Positions 8,577 through 17,886 are shown, counted from the first letter of the stretch. The stretch is DNA of 64,000 bases from Paraburkholderia megapolitana (GCF_007556815.1 NZ_CP041743.1:1302001-1366000); one strand, 5' to 3'. The notes: generated by a model not told the origin, from the sequence alone. A program made the numbers and translations.

Positions 8577-8588
8577 TTAATATATTAA
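8577..8588. promoter_or_regulatory. Perfect palindrome TTAATATATTAA, candidate GntR operator
   Basis: TTAATATATTAA reads identically on both strands. It fills the centre of the 32-bp gap between the divergent GntR regulator and the aminotransferase, and overlaps an AT-rich -10-like element (TATATT). It stands out sharply against the surrounding high-GC sequence. Control of both genes by the regulator is inferred from position. Confidence 0.6.
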
Positions 8589-8607
8589 AACAAGTGAGGA
8601 GGTTGTT

Positions 8608-9765
8608 ATGACGGTATCTAGATTGAGAAATATTCCCGGTATCGGTGTCGACAAGATGGGCGATGCAGCCGATGCGACGAACAATCACAACATTCTAAGG
8701 CTCGAGAATCTCGACACCGACCTGCGGCCGCCCGCCGACGCGATCCGGCGCACGCACGAGGCCGTCGAGGACGACGACGCAAACAGTTATCTGCCGTTCA
8801 TCGGTCAGCGGGCGCTGCGCGAGGCGGTCGTCGCGCGGATCGCACGCAGTGCCGGCGTCGAGTATGACGCCGGACGCGAATGCGTGATTTCCGCTGGCGG
8901 TATGTCTGGCGTTCTCAACGTGCTGCTGTCCATTCTCGAGCCCGGCGACGAGGTCGTGCTGACCGATCCGACTTATGCCGGGCTGATCAATCGTGTACGG
9001 CTTGCCGGCGGCGAGCCGCGTTTCGCACGACTCATTCCGGGCGCCGACGGCTGGCGGCTCGACCTCGAGAGCCTCGCCGCAGCGGTCGGTCCGCGCACCC
9101 GCGCGCTGCTCGTGATGTCGCCGTCGATGCCGACCGGCTTCGTCGCCAATCGTGCCGAGTGGGACGCGATCGCCCAGCACTGCCGGCGCACGAATGCATG
9201 GCTCATCTACGACGCCGCGATGGAGCGCATCGTCTTCGATGGGCGCGCAATCATTCATCCGGCGTCGTTGCCGGAGATGCGCGAGCGGACCATCACGGTC
9301 GGCTCGGTATCGAAGGAATACCGGATGATCGGCTGGCGGGTCGGCTGGATCGTCGGGCCGGAAGCGATCATGGCCGATGTTCGCCTGACGAGTCTTTGCA
9401 ACGTCGTGTGCCAGGTCGGCATCGGTATGCCAGGTGCGACGGCTGCATTGACGGCGGCGGATGACGGCGTTGCGCAGGCGGTGGCCGAGTGGCAGGCGAG
9501 GCGCGACTTCCTGTTGCGTGAACTGCACGACCTGCCGCTCGTGCGACCCGACGGCGGCTGGTCGCTGTTGATCGACACGGAGCAACTGGGCTTCACCTCG
9601 CCCGAAGCATCGCGGCGGCTGTTCGAGTTCGGTGAAGTGGCGGCCACGCCGATGACGCACTGGGGACCCGACGCCGGCCGCTATCTGCGCTTCGTGTTTG
9701 CCAACGAACCGGTGTCGCGGCTTGGCGATATTCGTAGCCGTGTGCGCGCTGCGTGGGGTGTCTGA
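8608..9765 (+). CDS. PLP-dependent aminotransferase, class I/II
   Basis: The protein has 385 residues. Fold-type I motifs are SAGGMSGVLNVLLSILEPGDEVVL, MSPSMPTGF in place of the usual NPxNPTG loop, and GSVSKEYRMIGWRVGW with the PLP Lys at residue 236. The ATG at 8608 follows a strong GAGGAGG at 8596-8602. It shares only ~30 bp of regulatory DNA with the GntR gene, which probably controls it. Its N-terminal ~25 residues (PGIGVDKMGDAADATNNHNILRLEN) are unusual for general aspartate aminotransferases. The substrate is unknown, most likely an amino acid used as a carbon or nitrogen source. Confidence 0.9.
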   Translation: MTVSRLRNIPGIGVDKMGDAADATNNHNILRLENLDTDLRPPADAIRRTHEAVEDDDANSYLPFIGQRALREAVVARIARSAGVEYDAGRECVISAGGMSGVLNVLLSILEPGDEVVLTDPTYAGLINRVRLAGGEPRFARLIPGADGWRLDLESLAAAVGPRTRALLVMSPSMPTGFVANRAEWDAIAQHCRRTNAWLIYDAAMERIVFDGRAIIHPASLPEMRERTITVGSVSKEYRMIGWRVGWIVGPEAIMADVRLTSLCNVVCQVGIGMPGATAALTAADDGVAQAVAEWQARRDFLLRELHDLPLVRPDGGWSLLIDTEQLGFTSPEASRRLFEFGEVAATPMTHWGPDAGRYLRFVFANEPVSRLGDIRSRVRAAWGV

Positions 9766-9869
9766 TGGGTTTGCTTTGCTGCTCTATATAGTACGCAGCG
9801 GTCGTGTTGCGGCATTGAAAGAGCTTGTCCGAATCGTTCGCACACATGCGGAAAGAATAATTTGCAGTT

Positions 9870-9888
9870 GCGAATGGTTCTCATTATC
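9870..9888 (+). promoter_or_regulatory. Fur box upstream of TonB receptor
   Basis: The 19 bases match the Fur consensus GATAATGATAATCATTATC at 14 positions, with the right half (TCATTATC) perfect. The site lies ~50 bp upstream of a TonB-dependent receptor, as expected for iron-repressed uptake genes. Confidence 0.7.
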
Positions 9889-9938
9889 GATATCATCCGC
9901 CCCGTCGAAAGCTAATCGTATGGCTACGGGGTGTGAAG

Positions 9939-12122
9939 ATGAAAGGCTGTCAGCGGCGCAGCGGGCGTCGAGGGATTGTTTTGGGGTCGTTGATCCTGTC
10001 GCACGGGTTGCTCGTGGCGGGCGTGTGCGAAGCGGTCGAGCAGGACAGCGCGATAGATACCGTCGCCAGCGACCGGGGCACGCTGCCGGCGGTCACCGTC
10101 AACGCCACGAAGCCAATCGATGAAGTGGGCTACCAGCCGCGCCGTGCATCGGTTGCGACGCGCACCGATACGCCGTTGATCGACGTGCCGCAGGCCGTCA
10201 ACGTCGTGACCCAGCAATCGATCAGCGATCGCGCGCCCGACAGTCTCGCCGACGCGTTATCGGCGGTACCCGGTGTCCGCATGGGCAATACGCTGGCCGG
10301 CTCACTCGATGCGATCGTCAAGCGCGGCTTCGGCGACAACCGCGACAATTCGATTCTGCGCGACGGCATGCAATCCGTTCAGCCGCGCAATTTCACACCG
10401 ACCACCGAGCGCATCGAAGTACTCAAGGGTCCGGCATCGATGCTGTACGGCATCCAGGATCCCGGCGGCATCATCAACGTCGTGACGAAAAAACCGCAGC
10501 TCGAGGCTGCGCGTTCTGTCACAGGATCCGGCAGCAGCTACGGTGGCGGCGGCGCGCAGATCGATCTGACCGGCCCGATCGGTTCGTCGGGTCTCGCGTA
10601 TCGCTTCATTGCCGACCATCGCCGCACCGACTATTGGCGCGACTTCGGCGAGACGCGCCAGGACGTGATTGCACCGTCAGTCGCCTGGTACGGTCGCGAC
10701 ACCACCGTGCTGCTCGCGTATGAACACATGAGCTACGCGGTGCCGTTCGATCGCGGCACGATCATCGACACACGTACCGGCAACCCGGTTGCGATACCGA
10801 ACGAGGAACGTCTCGACGAGCGCTACAACGTGTCGGCCGGTCGTTCGGATGCGCTCAATCTGCGTATCGATCACAAACTGGACGGCAACTGGACAGTGCA
10901 TGCCGGGTACGGTTTCAATCGAACGTACTACAACGACTGGCAGGCGCGTGTAATGAGCGCGAACTTCAACACCGGGGTGTTGACCCGGCGTGTGGACGCG
11001 ACGCAGAACGGTACGCAGACCACGCACAATCTGACCTTGAACCTCGAGGGCAAGGTGCAGATTGCGGGCCTGCAGAACGATGTGCTCGCGGGCGTCGACT
11101 ATATGCGCAACTATCGCGTGCTGGGCGATCTGTACCGCGGCAGGAACAATTCGGGTTTCAACCTGTACGCGCCGGTATACGGTTTGCTGCCGCAGATCAG
11201 CACGCTCTCGCCGGCCGATAGCGACCAGACCGACAAGCTCATTTCGCGCGGCGCGTTCATTCAGGATGCGATACACCTGAGTGACCGCTGGATCGTGCTG
11301 GGCGGCCTGCGCTACGAGTCGTTTAGCGAAATGACCGGCAAGGGGCGGCCGTTCGTCGTGGGCACCTACGTTAATGCGAGCAAGGTGGTTCCGCGCGCGG
11401 GCGTCGTCTTCAAGATCGATCCGCAGTGGTCGCTGTATGCCAGCTATAGCGAATCGTTCCGCCCGAATACATCGATCGCGCAACCGATCGGCGAATTGCC
11501 GCCCGAGCAGGCCAAAGCCTGGGAGATCGGTTCGAAGTACGTGGCGCACAATCTGACCGCGACGCTTGCGCTGTTCGATATTCGTAAGCGCAACATCCAG
11601 ACTACCGAAACCATCGGTGGAATCAACTACACGCGCAACGCGGGTCGCGCCCATTCGCGTGGCGTCGAACTCGAAGTGAACGGAAAGCTAAGCGATACGT
11701 GGAGCGCGATCGGTAGCTATGCCTATACGGAAGGTCGCTATCAGGACGATCCGAAACTCGCGGGTAACCCTTTGCCCAATGCGCCGAAGCACGAAGCAGC
11801 GTTGTATCTGACGCACGATTTCGGCGTGATCGGCGCGGCGCCGGTGAGCGGCAGGCTGCGCGCCGGTGCGGGCGGCCGGGTATTCAGCACGCTGCCGGTC
11901 GGCGACGGCACCGGCAAGGTCTATCACATGCCTTGGGGGCGCGTCGCCGATGCGTTTATCGCGTGGGATTCGCGAATCGTCGGTCAGAACATTGCCTGGC
12001 AGTTCAACGCAAAGAACGTCTTCAATTCGACCTACTACACGTCGAGCTGCTGTACTGGCACGCCGTTCGTCACGATTGGCCCATCGCGTGAGTTCATCCT
12101 GAGCGCGCGGGTCGATTTCTGA
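9939..12122 (+). CDS. TonB-dependent siderophore receptor
   Basis: I use the ATG at 9939 (727 residues); a GTG two codons earlier is possible. The N-terminal ~38 residues form a signal peptide (GIVLGSLILSHGLLVAG). The plug domain is visible at ~60-190: NVVTQQSISDRAPDSLADAL, then EVLKGPASMLYG and GGIINVVTKKP. A 22-strand barrel follows and ends in the typical terminal Phe (SARVDF). It imports a ferric siderophore across the outer membrane using TonB energy. A Fur box lies just upstream. No siderophore synthesis or inner-membrane transporter gene is adjacent, so it probably captures a xenosiderophore. Confidence 0.93.
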   Translation: MKGCQRRSGRRGIVLGSLILSHGLLVAGVCEAVEQDSAIDTVASDRGTLPAVTVNATKPIDEVGYQPRRASVATRTDTPLIDVPQAVNVVTQQSISDRAPDSLADALSAVPGVRMGNTLAGSLDAIVKRGFGDNRDNSILRDGMQSVQPRNFTPTTERIEVLKGPASMLYGIQDPGGIINVVTKKPQLEAARSVTGSGSSYGGGGAQIDLTGPIGSSGLAYRFIADHRRTDYWRDFGETRQDVIAPSVAWYGRDTTVLLAYEHMSYAVPFDRGTIIDTRTGNPVAIPNEERLDERYNVSAGRSDALNLRIDHKLDGNWTVHAGYGFNRTYYNDWQARVMSANFNTGVLTRRVDATQNGTQTTHNLTLNLEGKVQIAGLQNDVLAGVDYMRNYRVLGDLYRGRNNSGFNLYAPVYGLLPQISTLSPADSDQTDKLISRGAFIQDAIHLSDRWIVLGGLRYESFSEMTGKGRPFVVGTYVNASKVVPRAGVVFKIDPQWSLYASYSESFRPNTSIAQPIGELPPEQAKAWEIGSKYVAHNLTATLALFDIRKRNIQTTETIGGINYTRNAGRAHSRGVELEVNGKLSDTWSAIGSYAYTEGRYQDDPKLAGNPLPNAPKHEAALYLTHDFGVIGAAPVSGRLRAGAGGRVFSTLPVGDGTGKVYHMPWGRVADAFIAWDSRIVGQNIAWQFNAKNVFNSTYYTSSCCTGTPFVTIGPSREFILSARVDF

Positions 12123-12369
12123 TGCATGCCGGGTTTTAGTCGTCGCTAAAGCTAAAAACAGGATCGAATGTCGCGCGCTACGTTATATGCGTTTTGCAGG
12201 ACGAATGGATCTCCAGATCATCGTGGCTAAGGTATGCACTGGATTCAATGGTGCGCCTATCCTAGTGAAGATCTACTGTTGCAAAGCAGGCTGGTTAATT
12301 GCTCAAAGTCTAGCTTTGGTTTTGCCATTCATGGCATAGTGCCCCTACATAACTCACTGGGAGGTCCAT
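12123..12369. promoter_or_regulatory. H-NS gene upstream region with TGCCAT-TC-ATGGCA palindrome
   Basis: The 247-bp gap contains the inverted repeat TGCCATTCATGGCA (12323-12336), 34 bp before the H-NS start codon, and AT-rich tracts compatible with a promoter. The palindrome could be an operator, but I cannot name the regulator. Confidence 0.35.
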
Positions 12370-12930
12370 ATGGCTACGCTCGAACAGATTCAGGCGCGTA
12401 TGAAAAAGCTACAGGCGCAAGCAGAAAAGATCCTTGCGAAGCGCGCGCAAGCTGCAGTCGATCAGATCCGCACGTTGATGATCAAGCATGGTTTGACCAC
12501 CGAAGATATCGAAGCTCGCGCAAAGGCGCGACGCGAAGATACCCGCAAAGCGGCAAATGCCGCAAAAGGCGTAACGGGAAAACGCGTCAAGGTTGCCGCC
12601 AAAAAGGGAAAACTCCCGCCGAAATATTTGAATCCGAAGACCGGCGAAACATGGAGCGGCCACGCCCGCCCGCCGGCATGGATCAAGGACGTTAAGGATC
12701 GTTCGAAGTTTCTGATCGCAGGCGCGGTGGATAGCGCGGCGAGCACGGTTAAGGCGGCCGTAAAAGGTGCCCGCGGAGCGAAGAAAGCAGGCAGGAAGGC
12801 CGCGGCTAAAAAGGCAGTAAGCGCCAAAACTGCGCCGGTCAAAAAGGCGGCGAAGAAGGCAACCAGAAAGACGGCTGGCAGAAAAGCGGCAGCGAAGAAG
12901 GCACCGGTAGCGTCATCGGCTGCGGCGTAA
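12370..12930 (+). CDS. H-NS-family nucleoid protein with histone H1-like Lys/Ala tail
   Basis: The protein has 186 residues. The N-terminal coiled-coil oligomerisation region spans ~1-60 (QAAVDQIRTLMIKHGLTTEDIEARA). The DNA-binding box is LPPKYLNPKTGETWSGHARPPAW at ~78-100. From ~120 to the end is a Lys/Ala/Thr-rich tail of KKAxxKAAAKKA repeats, like histone H1 or AlgP. GGAGGT at 12360-12365 supports the start. Such proteins silence AT-rich DNA and compact the nucleoid; the tail should add nonspecific DNA affinity. It stands alone, downstream of and codirectional with the siderophore receptor. Confidence 0.92.
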   Translation: MATLEQIQARMKKLQAQAEKILAKRAQAAVDQIRTLMIKHGLTTEDIEARAKARREDTRKAANAAKGVTGKRVKVAAKKGKLPPKYLNPKTGETWSGHARPPAWIKDVKDRSKFLIAGAVDSAASTVKAAVKGARGAKKAGRKAAAKKAVSAKTAPVKKAAKKATRKTAGRKAAAKKAPVASSAAA

Positions 12931-12943
12931 CGCGTAAATACGC

Positions 12944-12987
12944 GAGAGGGCTGCACCGATGCGCTACCGCGCACGGAGCGCCCTCTC
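12944..12987 (+). terminator. Stem-loop after H-NS gene
   Basis: GAGAGGGC (12944-12951) pairs with GCCCTCTC (12980-12987) over a 28-nt GC-rich loop, 13 bp after the H-NS stop. There is no T-run, so it is a possible terminator or 3' stabilising structure. Confidence 0.4.
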
Positions 12988-13501
12988 ATCTGAGTGTTGC
13001 CAGTAACGTGTCGCTCACACGCTACTCGATCATCCTGCATCAAACCCCGCTGCAAATCCCTCCATCGGTTGCAAACATTCCGTGCAGTCATCGCATTGCA
13101 TCTCGTCCGGATCAAGACGTGTCTGAACAGACGTTAATCCGGATCGAGCGCGCATTCGCCCAACGTGTCGAACCCATTGCAAGGTCTTTCATCGTATGAC
13201 GGCGCGTCACAACTGGACGCAAAGTCAATCCGATGGCTTGCGCGCCGAACGAATCGGTTCCTCCCGCCCGGCTTGCCGCAAACACAAGCCCGTTAAGGCG
13301 TGCGTGTTCCCGTCTCCATTGCCGCGCTAAATCCCACGCAAAACCGCTCGTATTACGCACCGAGGCGAATGCAACGCGTGGTAAGTGCGCCTGTGGTCTG
13401 TTGCCAACAGATGACCGTACACGCTGTGACCTAATGGCGACATCCGGCCGATGTTGGCCAGTCGACCGACCGGATATCAAAGCAAAGCGATGCGCGCATG
13501 C
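12988..13501. other. Non-coding stretch between H-NS and porin genes
   Basis: About 500 bp without a convincing open frame; the frames present are short and compositionally random. The porin promoter probably lies here. Together with the downstream hairpin this leaves an unusually long leader region for the porin. Confidence 0.4.
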
Positions 13502-13535
13502 GCCGACGAATCCGCTTCGTAGCCGATTCGTCGGC
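13502..13535 (+). repeat. Perfect 11-bp inverted repeat in the porin leader
   Basis: GCCGACGAATC (13502-13512) and GATTCGTCGGC (13525-13535) are exact reverse complements around a 12-nt loop, ending 44 bp before the porin start codon. It would form a stable hairpin in the porin mRNA leader or end a short upstream transcript. No T-run follows. Confidence 0.55.
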
Positions 13536-13579
13536 AAGCGCGCCGCGCGTTATTCAACAGTATCTTTGGAGAGTCCGGA

Positions 13580-14737
13580 ATGAAAAAGTCCGCCATTACC
13601 CTGGCGCTGCTGGGAGCCACAATCGGAGTGGCTCACGCGCAGAACAGCGTCACTCTGTACGGCGTAATCGACGAGTCGATTCAGTACACCCATAACGCCA
13701 CGCCAACCGGCACGAACCAGGTCGGGCTCTACTCGGGCAATCTGTCGGGGAGCCGCTGGGGTCTCAAGGGCTCGGAGGACTTAGGCGGCGGCCTGAAAGC
13801 GATCTTCCAGCTGGAAGACGGTTTCAACGTCAACAACGGCAAGATGGGCAGCTATAACGGCACCACGTCGGAGTTCGGCCGTCAGGCGTACGTCGGATTG
13901 CAGAGCGATCGATACGGTACGTTCACGCTAGGTCGCCAGTACGATCCGCTCGTCGACCTGGTCCAGGGCATCACGGCGGACAACTACTTCGGCAGCACGT
14001 TTGCGACTGCCGGCGACGTCGACAACTACGACAACAGCTCGCGTACCAACAATGCAGTCAAGTACGTGTCGCCGCTGTTCGGCGGATTGCAGGTCGAAGG
14101 CATGTACGCGTTGGGCGGTGTTGCCGGCCAGACTGGCTCCGGGCAGACATGGTCGCTGGCGGCGGCCTATGCCAACGGTCCGATCGCGGTGTCGGCCGGC
14201 TACTACGTCGCCGACAACGCCAGCACCACGGCGGCGCTACGCACAGGCTGGTCGTCGACCTCGGATGGTACGTTCGACGGGCCGGTCAATACGGGCTATG
14301 CCACGGCGAAGTCGATCAATATCGCGCGCGTCGCCGCGCAATATGTTGCCGGCCCCTACACGATCGGCGCGAGCTACAGCAATTCGCAATACAAGGCGGA
14401 TGCCCAGTCGGCCTTCGCTGCGACGGAGAAGTTCAACACCGGGCAAGCGTTCCTGAATTACCAGGCAACGCCAGCGCTGCTCTTAGGGCTCGGTTACAGC
14501 TACACGAAGGCAAGCGGCGATACGGCGGCGACCTACAACCAGATTTCACTGGGCACCGACTACAACCTGTCGAAGCGTACCGACGTCTATCTGGTGGGCG
14601 CATGGCAGCACGCGAGCGGCAACCAGTTGAACGCGGACGGCACGGTGAGCAGTGCCGAGGCGTCGATAGGATCGTATGGGGTCGCGGGGACCTCTACGCA
14701 GGAAATCATCAGTCTGGGTATTCGTCACAAGTTCTAG
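13580..14737 (+). CDS. Gram-negative porin (Burkholderia OmpC-like trimeric porin)
   Basis: The protein has 385 residues, the usual length for the porin_4 family of Burkholderiales. The signal peptide is MKKSAITLALLGATIGVAHA, and the mature protein begins QNSVTLYGVIDESIQY, the hallmark first strand. The motifs LSGSRWGLKGSEDLGGGLKAIFQLE and GRQAYVGLQS follow, and the last strand ends IRHKF with terminal Phe. It forms a 16-stranded channel for small hydrophilic solutes in the outer membrane. GGAGAG ahead of the ATG serves as ribosome site. It appears monocistronic, with a long leader containing a hairpin. Confidence 0.95.
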   Translation: MKKSAITLALLGATIGVAHAQNSVTLYGVIDESIQYTHNATPTGTNQVGLYSGNLSGSRWGLKGSEDLGGGLKAIFQLEDGFNVNNGKMGSYNGTTSEFGRQAYVGLQSDRYGTFTLGRQYDPLVDLVQGITADNYFGSTFATAGDVDNYDNSSRTNNAVKYVSPLFGGLQVEGMYALGGVAGQTGSGQTWSLAAAYANGPIAVSAGYYVADNASTTAALRTGWSSTSDGTFDGPVNTGYATAKSINIARVAAQYVAGPYTIGASYSNSQYKADAQSAFAATEKFNTGQAFLNYQATPALLLGLGYSYTKASGDTAATYNQISLGTDYNLSKRTDVYLVGAWQHASGNQLNADGTVSSAEASIGSYGVAGTSTQEIISLGIRHKF

Positions 14738-14941
14738 GCAAGCGCGTGGATGGCAGTGTGGCTAAACCACGCTGCCGTCTGTGTATTTGTGGCGTAAGCG
14801 AAGGTAATGAACCCGGTAACTTAAATAATCCGCTGGAGATCTACACTACGTCGCTTTAGCGGACAGGTCCCCGTCTCTCATCTGAGCATCCTTTTCCTAC
14901 CGTCAGGCGCTTCAGGCAATGCGTCCAACTTGCTCGCCCGC

Positions 14942-15913
14942 ATGAACCCACTGTTGCCGCATCCCACAGACGCAGATGGACCGAGGCGCTTCGCCATCGT
15001 CATGTCGAACGCAATTGGCGACACCCTGATCCTGATGGTCATCGTCCGCAATCTTTTGCGAAACGGGATCGACGTCGATGTCTTTGGGCGTCCGGCTTAT
15101 GCGCTTCGGCACTGGTTTCCCGACGTCGCGATCAGGCCGTTACCGGAGGCAACGGATAGCAACGCATGGCTCGCACCGTACGAGATCGTCGTGCAAATGC
15201 ATCGACATAAACCGGTGGCGAATCTCGCGGACCTCCATCCTCGCGTCTATGATCTGCATGAAGTCTCATACAGCGATCCACCAGGCTGCATGGCCGAGCG
15301 CTTCGCCGATTTCTGCCGGCAGGAGCTTGGGCTCACCGATGTCGGCCTGACCAACGGCATCACGCCGCCATCCTCGTTACGGCATCGCCAGTATGTGCGC
15401 CGCATTGCGATTCATCCCGAGGCCAGTACCGACGACAAGCGCTGGCCGCGTCGAAGCTTCGTGAAGCTGGCGCAGTGCCTGCGCAAACGTGGCTACGACG
15501 TACAGTTCGTGATCGCGCCGCACGAACGCGAGCACTGGAGCGAACGCGAGAGAGGCGGAATTCCCGCACCGGTTTTCGACAATTTGCACGAACTCGCGTG
15601 CTGGCTTTACGAGTCCGGCTGGTTTATCGGCAACGACTCCGGCGTCGGCCATCTTGCGTCGAATCTCGGCATTCCGACGACCAGTCTGTTCCGCCGACGA
15701 GGTGTCTCGGAGCGTTGGCGTCCGGCATGGGGGACGGTGACAGTTGTGTTGCCCTGGCAATGGATTCCCACCGCGAGGCTTAAAGAAAAATTCTGGCGCG
15801 AGACACTGACATGCACGCGAGTTTTGCGGGTGTTCCAGCGCATGGTTCGGGAGCATCAGCCCGAAGACGAACGCCCCGTCGACCTATACGCGAAAAGCAG
15901 CGAACCCGCCTAA
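14942..15913 (+). CDS. Family 9 glycosyltransferase (heptosyltransferase-like)
   Basis: The protein has 323 residues from the ATG at 14942; a TTG at 14930 is an alternative, and neither has a strong ribosome site. The GT-B fold is indicated by the N-terminal FAIVMSNAIGDTLILMVIVRNLL, which matches the SxxGDxI...P-type opening of GT9 enzymes. In the C-terminal half are IHPEASTDDKRWPRRSFVKLAQ and WFIGNDSGVGHLASNLGIPT, the donor-binding GNDSGxxHLA motif. Heptosyltransferases add ADP-heptose to lipopolysaccharide core. No LPS gene cluster is around it, so the acceptor is unknown. A strong hairpin overlaps its stop codon. Confidence 0.85.
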   Translation: MNPLLPHPTDADGPRRFAIVMSNAIGDTLILMVIVRNLLRNGIDVDVFGRPAYALRHWFPDVAIRPLPEATDSNAWLAPYEIVVQMHRHKPVANLADLHPRVYDLHEVSYSDPPGCMAERFADFCRQELGLTDVGLTNGITPPSSLRHRQYVRRIAIHPEASTDDKRWPRRSFVKLAQCLRKRGYDVQFVIAPHEREHWSERERGGIPAPVFDNLHELACWLYESGWFIGNDSGVGHLASNLGIPTTSLFRRRGVSERWRPAWGTVTVVLPWQWIPTARLKEKFWRETLTCTRVLRVFQRMVREHQPEDERPVDLYAKSSEPA

Positions 15914-15924
15914 GCGGGTTCGCT
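15899..15924. terminator. Strong stem-loop at convergent gene ends
   Basis: AGCGAACCCGC (15899-15909) and GCGGGTTCGCT (15914-15924) pair perfectly over a 4-nt loop that contains the glycosyltransferase TAA stop. It sits between convergent genes and lacks a T-run, so it is probably a bidirectional terminator. Confidence 0.7.
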
Positions 15925-15960
15925 AACTGCCCGCCTTGGCAGTTGTCCGTGGCGACTGCG

Positions 15961-17361
15961 TCAAACCAGTCCAGTCGTGTAATACACCGTGATCACGAAA
16001 AACACGGCCAGCGTCTTGATGATCGTCACCGCGAAAATGTCGCGATACGACTCGCGGTGCGTGAGCCCCGTCACGGCAAGCAGTGTAATGACGGCGCCGT
16101 TGTGCGGCAGCGTGTCCATGCCGCCGCTCGCCATGGCGACGACCCGGTGCAGCACTTCCATTGGAATATGGGCGGCGTCCGCGGCCTTGATAAAAGTATC
16201 GGACATGGCAGCGAGCGCGATGCTCATGCCGCCTGAAGCCGACCCGGTGATACCCGCCAGCGAGCTGACCGACACCGCAGCGTTGACGAGCGGATTCGGA
16301 ATGCTCTTCAGCGCATCGCTAACGACGAGAAAGCCGGGCAACGCCGCGATCACGCCACCGAAGCCGTACTCCGACGCGGTATTCACCGACGCAAGCAGCG
16401 CACCGGCGACGGCTGCCTTGGTACCGGTCGCGAACCGTTCGCGTACGCGGCCAAACGCGGTCAGCACGACCAGCACGATGCCGAGCAGCAGCGCGCCTTC
16501 CACCGACCAGATCGCGACCACGGTCTTGATCGGCGTCGTGATGGGCGCATGTATGCCGGGCAACACGTCCGGCGCGACGGTATACGAGGCGCCGTACCAG
16601 TCGGGAATCAGCCGCGTCAGCGCGAAGTTGGCGACGCCGACAAGAATGAGCGGTGCGACGGCGAGCAGCGGATGCGGCAGATGCGAGGACTCGACGCGCT
16701 CCGGCTCGTTGACGAGCGACGTGCCGTAGCCTTCGCCTTTAGCCATCGCGGCGCGGCGGCGCCATTCCAGATACGTCAGGCCCACGACGACGATGAAGAG
16801 CGACCCCGCTACGCCAAGCACCGGCGCGGCCCACGACGTCGTTTTGAAGAAGGTGGTCGGGATGATGTTCTGGATTTGCGGTGTGCCCGGCAGCGAATCC
16901 ATCGTGAACGAGAACGCACCGAGCGCAATGGCGCCCGGCATCAGACGTTTCGGAATATTGCTCTGCCGATAGAGTTCGGCGGCGAATGGATAGACCGCGA
17001 AGACGACCACGAACAACGATACGCCGCCGTAAGTCAGCAGCGCGCAGACCGCGACGATTACCGCATTGGCGCGCGAGCGGCCGATATAGCGAATGGCGGC
17101 GGCCACGATCGATTCGGAGAATCCCGACAGTTCGATTACCTTGCCGAATACCGCGCCAAGCAGAAATACCGGAAAGTAAAGCTTCACGAAGCCGACCATC
17201 TTGTCCATGAAGATGCCGGAGAACACCGGCGCGACCGCGGATGGTTCGGTCAACAATACGGCGCCGAGTGCCGCGATTGGCGCAACGAGAATCACGCTGT
17301 AGCCGCGATAGGCCGCAAACATCAGAAACACTAGCGCGGCGAGGACGATCACAAATGACAT
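15961..17361 (-). CDS. GntP-family permease (gluconate/organic acid:H+ symporter)
   Basis: The 466-residue protein is strongly hydrophobic with about 12-14 membrane segments. Family features include LLTYGGVSLFVVVFAVYPFA, PGTPQIQNIIPTTFFKTT, the Gly-rich SLAGITGSASGGMSIAL, and MASGGMDTLPHNGAVITLL near the C-terminus. GntP proteins import gluconate, related sugar acids or hydroxy acids across the inner membrane. No catabolic enzyme gene is adjacent, so the substrate is open. It converges on the glycosyltransferase with a shared hairpin. Confidence 0.93.
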   Translation of the reverse strand: MSFVIVLAALVFLMFAAYRGYSVILVAPIAALGAVLLTEPSAVAPVFSGIFMDKMVGFVKLYFPVFLLGAVFGKVIELSGFSESIVAAAIRYIGRSRANAVIVAVCALLTYGGVSLFVVVFAVYPFAAELYRQSNIPKRLMPGAIALGAFSFTMDSLPGTPQIQNIIPTTFFKTTSWAAPVLGVAGSLFIVVVGLTYLEWRRRAAMAKGEGYGTSLVNEPERVESSHLPHPLLAVAPLILVGVANFALTRLIPDWYGASYTVAPDVLPGIHAPITTPIKTVVAIWSVEGALLLGIVLVVLTAFGRVRERFATGTKAAVAGALLASVNTASEYGFGGVIAALPGFLVVSDALKSIPNPLVNAAVSVSSLAGITGSASGGMSIALAAMSDTFIKAADAAHIPMEVLHRVVAMASGGMDTLPHNGAVITLLAVTGLTHRESYRDIFAVTIIKTLAVFFVITVYYTTGLV

Positions 17362-17577
17362 TGGGTCTCCGTATTGAGTGCGTTTAATGCAGGCATCGAT
17401 AATGCCGGCTGGTTATTGATTCATACAGGATAAATGTTTCTATTGTTTGCGGGCAATCGTCGGCCAGGTTTATTGCGTGTCATCGCTGAACAACGACGAC
17501 GACACGAATAACGCTTTGCAAGCTACGCATGGCACAATCGCTATCGTCGAAAAACAAGACGCCGATCGGGGTTCTCC

Positions 17578-17850
17578 ATGGAACACAGCCGTCAATCATT
17601 TCAGGTAGCTGTCGTGCGCTCGCTAGCCGGGTTGGCCGCGCTCGCAGCGTTAGCCGGACTCGCGGGCTGCGGCAGCAGCGCGCCGCTGTTTCTGTCCGAT
17701 GGCCGTCCGACCACCCAGGTGCAATGCCCGGACAGCCAGACCTCGTGCGAACAGCAGGCGCGTGCCGCGTGCGGCGGCGCGTTCGATACCGTGCGCCAGT
17801 CGACCGACGACGGCCAGCGTACCTTGCTGTACGCCTGCAAGGCGAAGTAA
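17578..17850 (+). CDS. Small cysteine-rich lipoprotein
   Basis: The 90-residue protein has a type II signal: a basic start, the hydrophobic stretch LAGLAALAALAGLAGC, and the lipidated Cys at ~32. The mature part has four further cysteines (QCPDSQTSCEQQARAAC and a terminal YACKAK), enough for two disulfides in the periplasm. It is probably anchored in the outer membrane. I recognise no family, and such short Cys-rich lipoproteins are common hypotheticals in Burkholderia. The gene ends 37 bp before the end of the convergent LuxR-type gene. Confidence 0.72.
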   Translation: MEHSRQSFQVAVVRSLAGLAALAALAGLAGCGSSAPLFLSDGRPTTQVQCPDSQTSCEQQARAACGGAFDTVRQSTDDGQRTLLYACKAK

Positions 17851-17886
17851 CGCGAAGCAATACGAATAGCACGAACGAACATCGCC

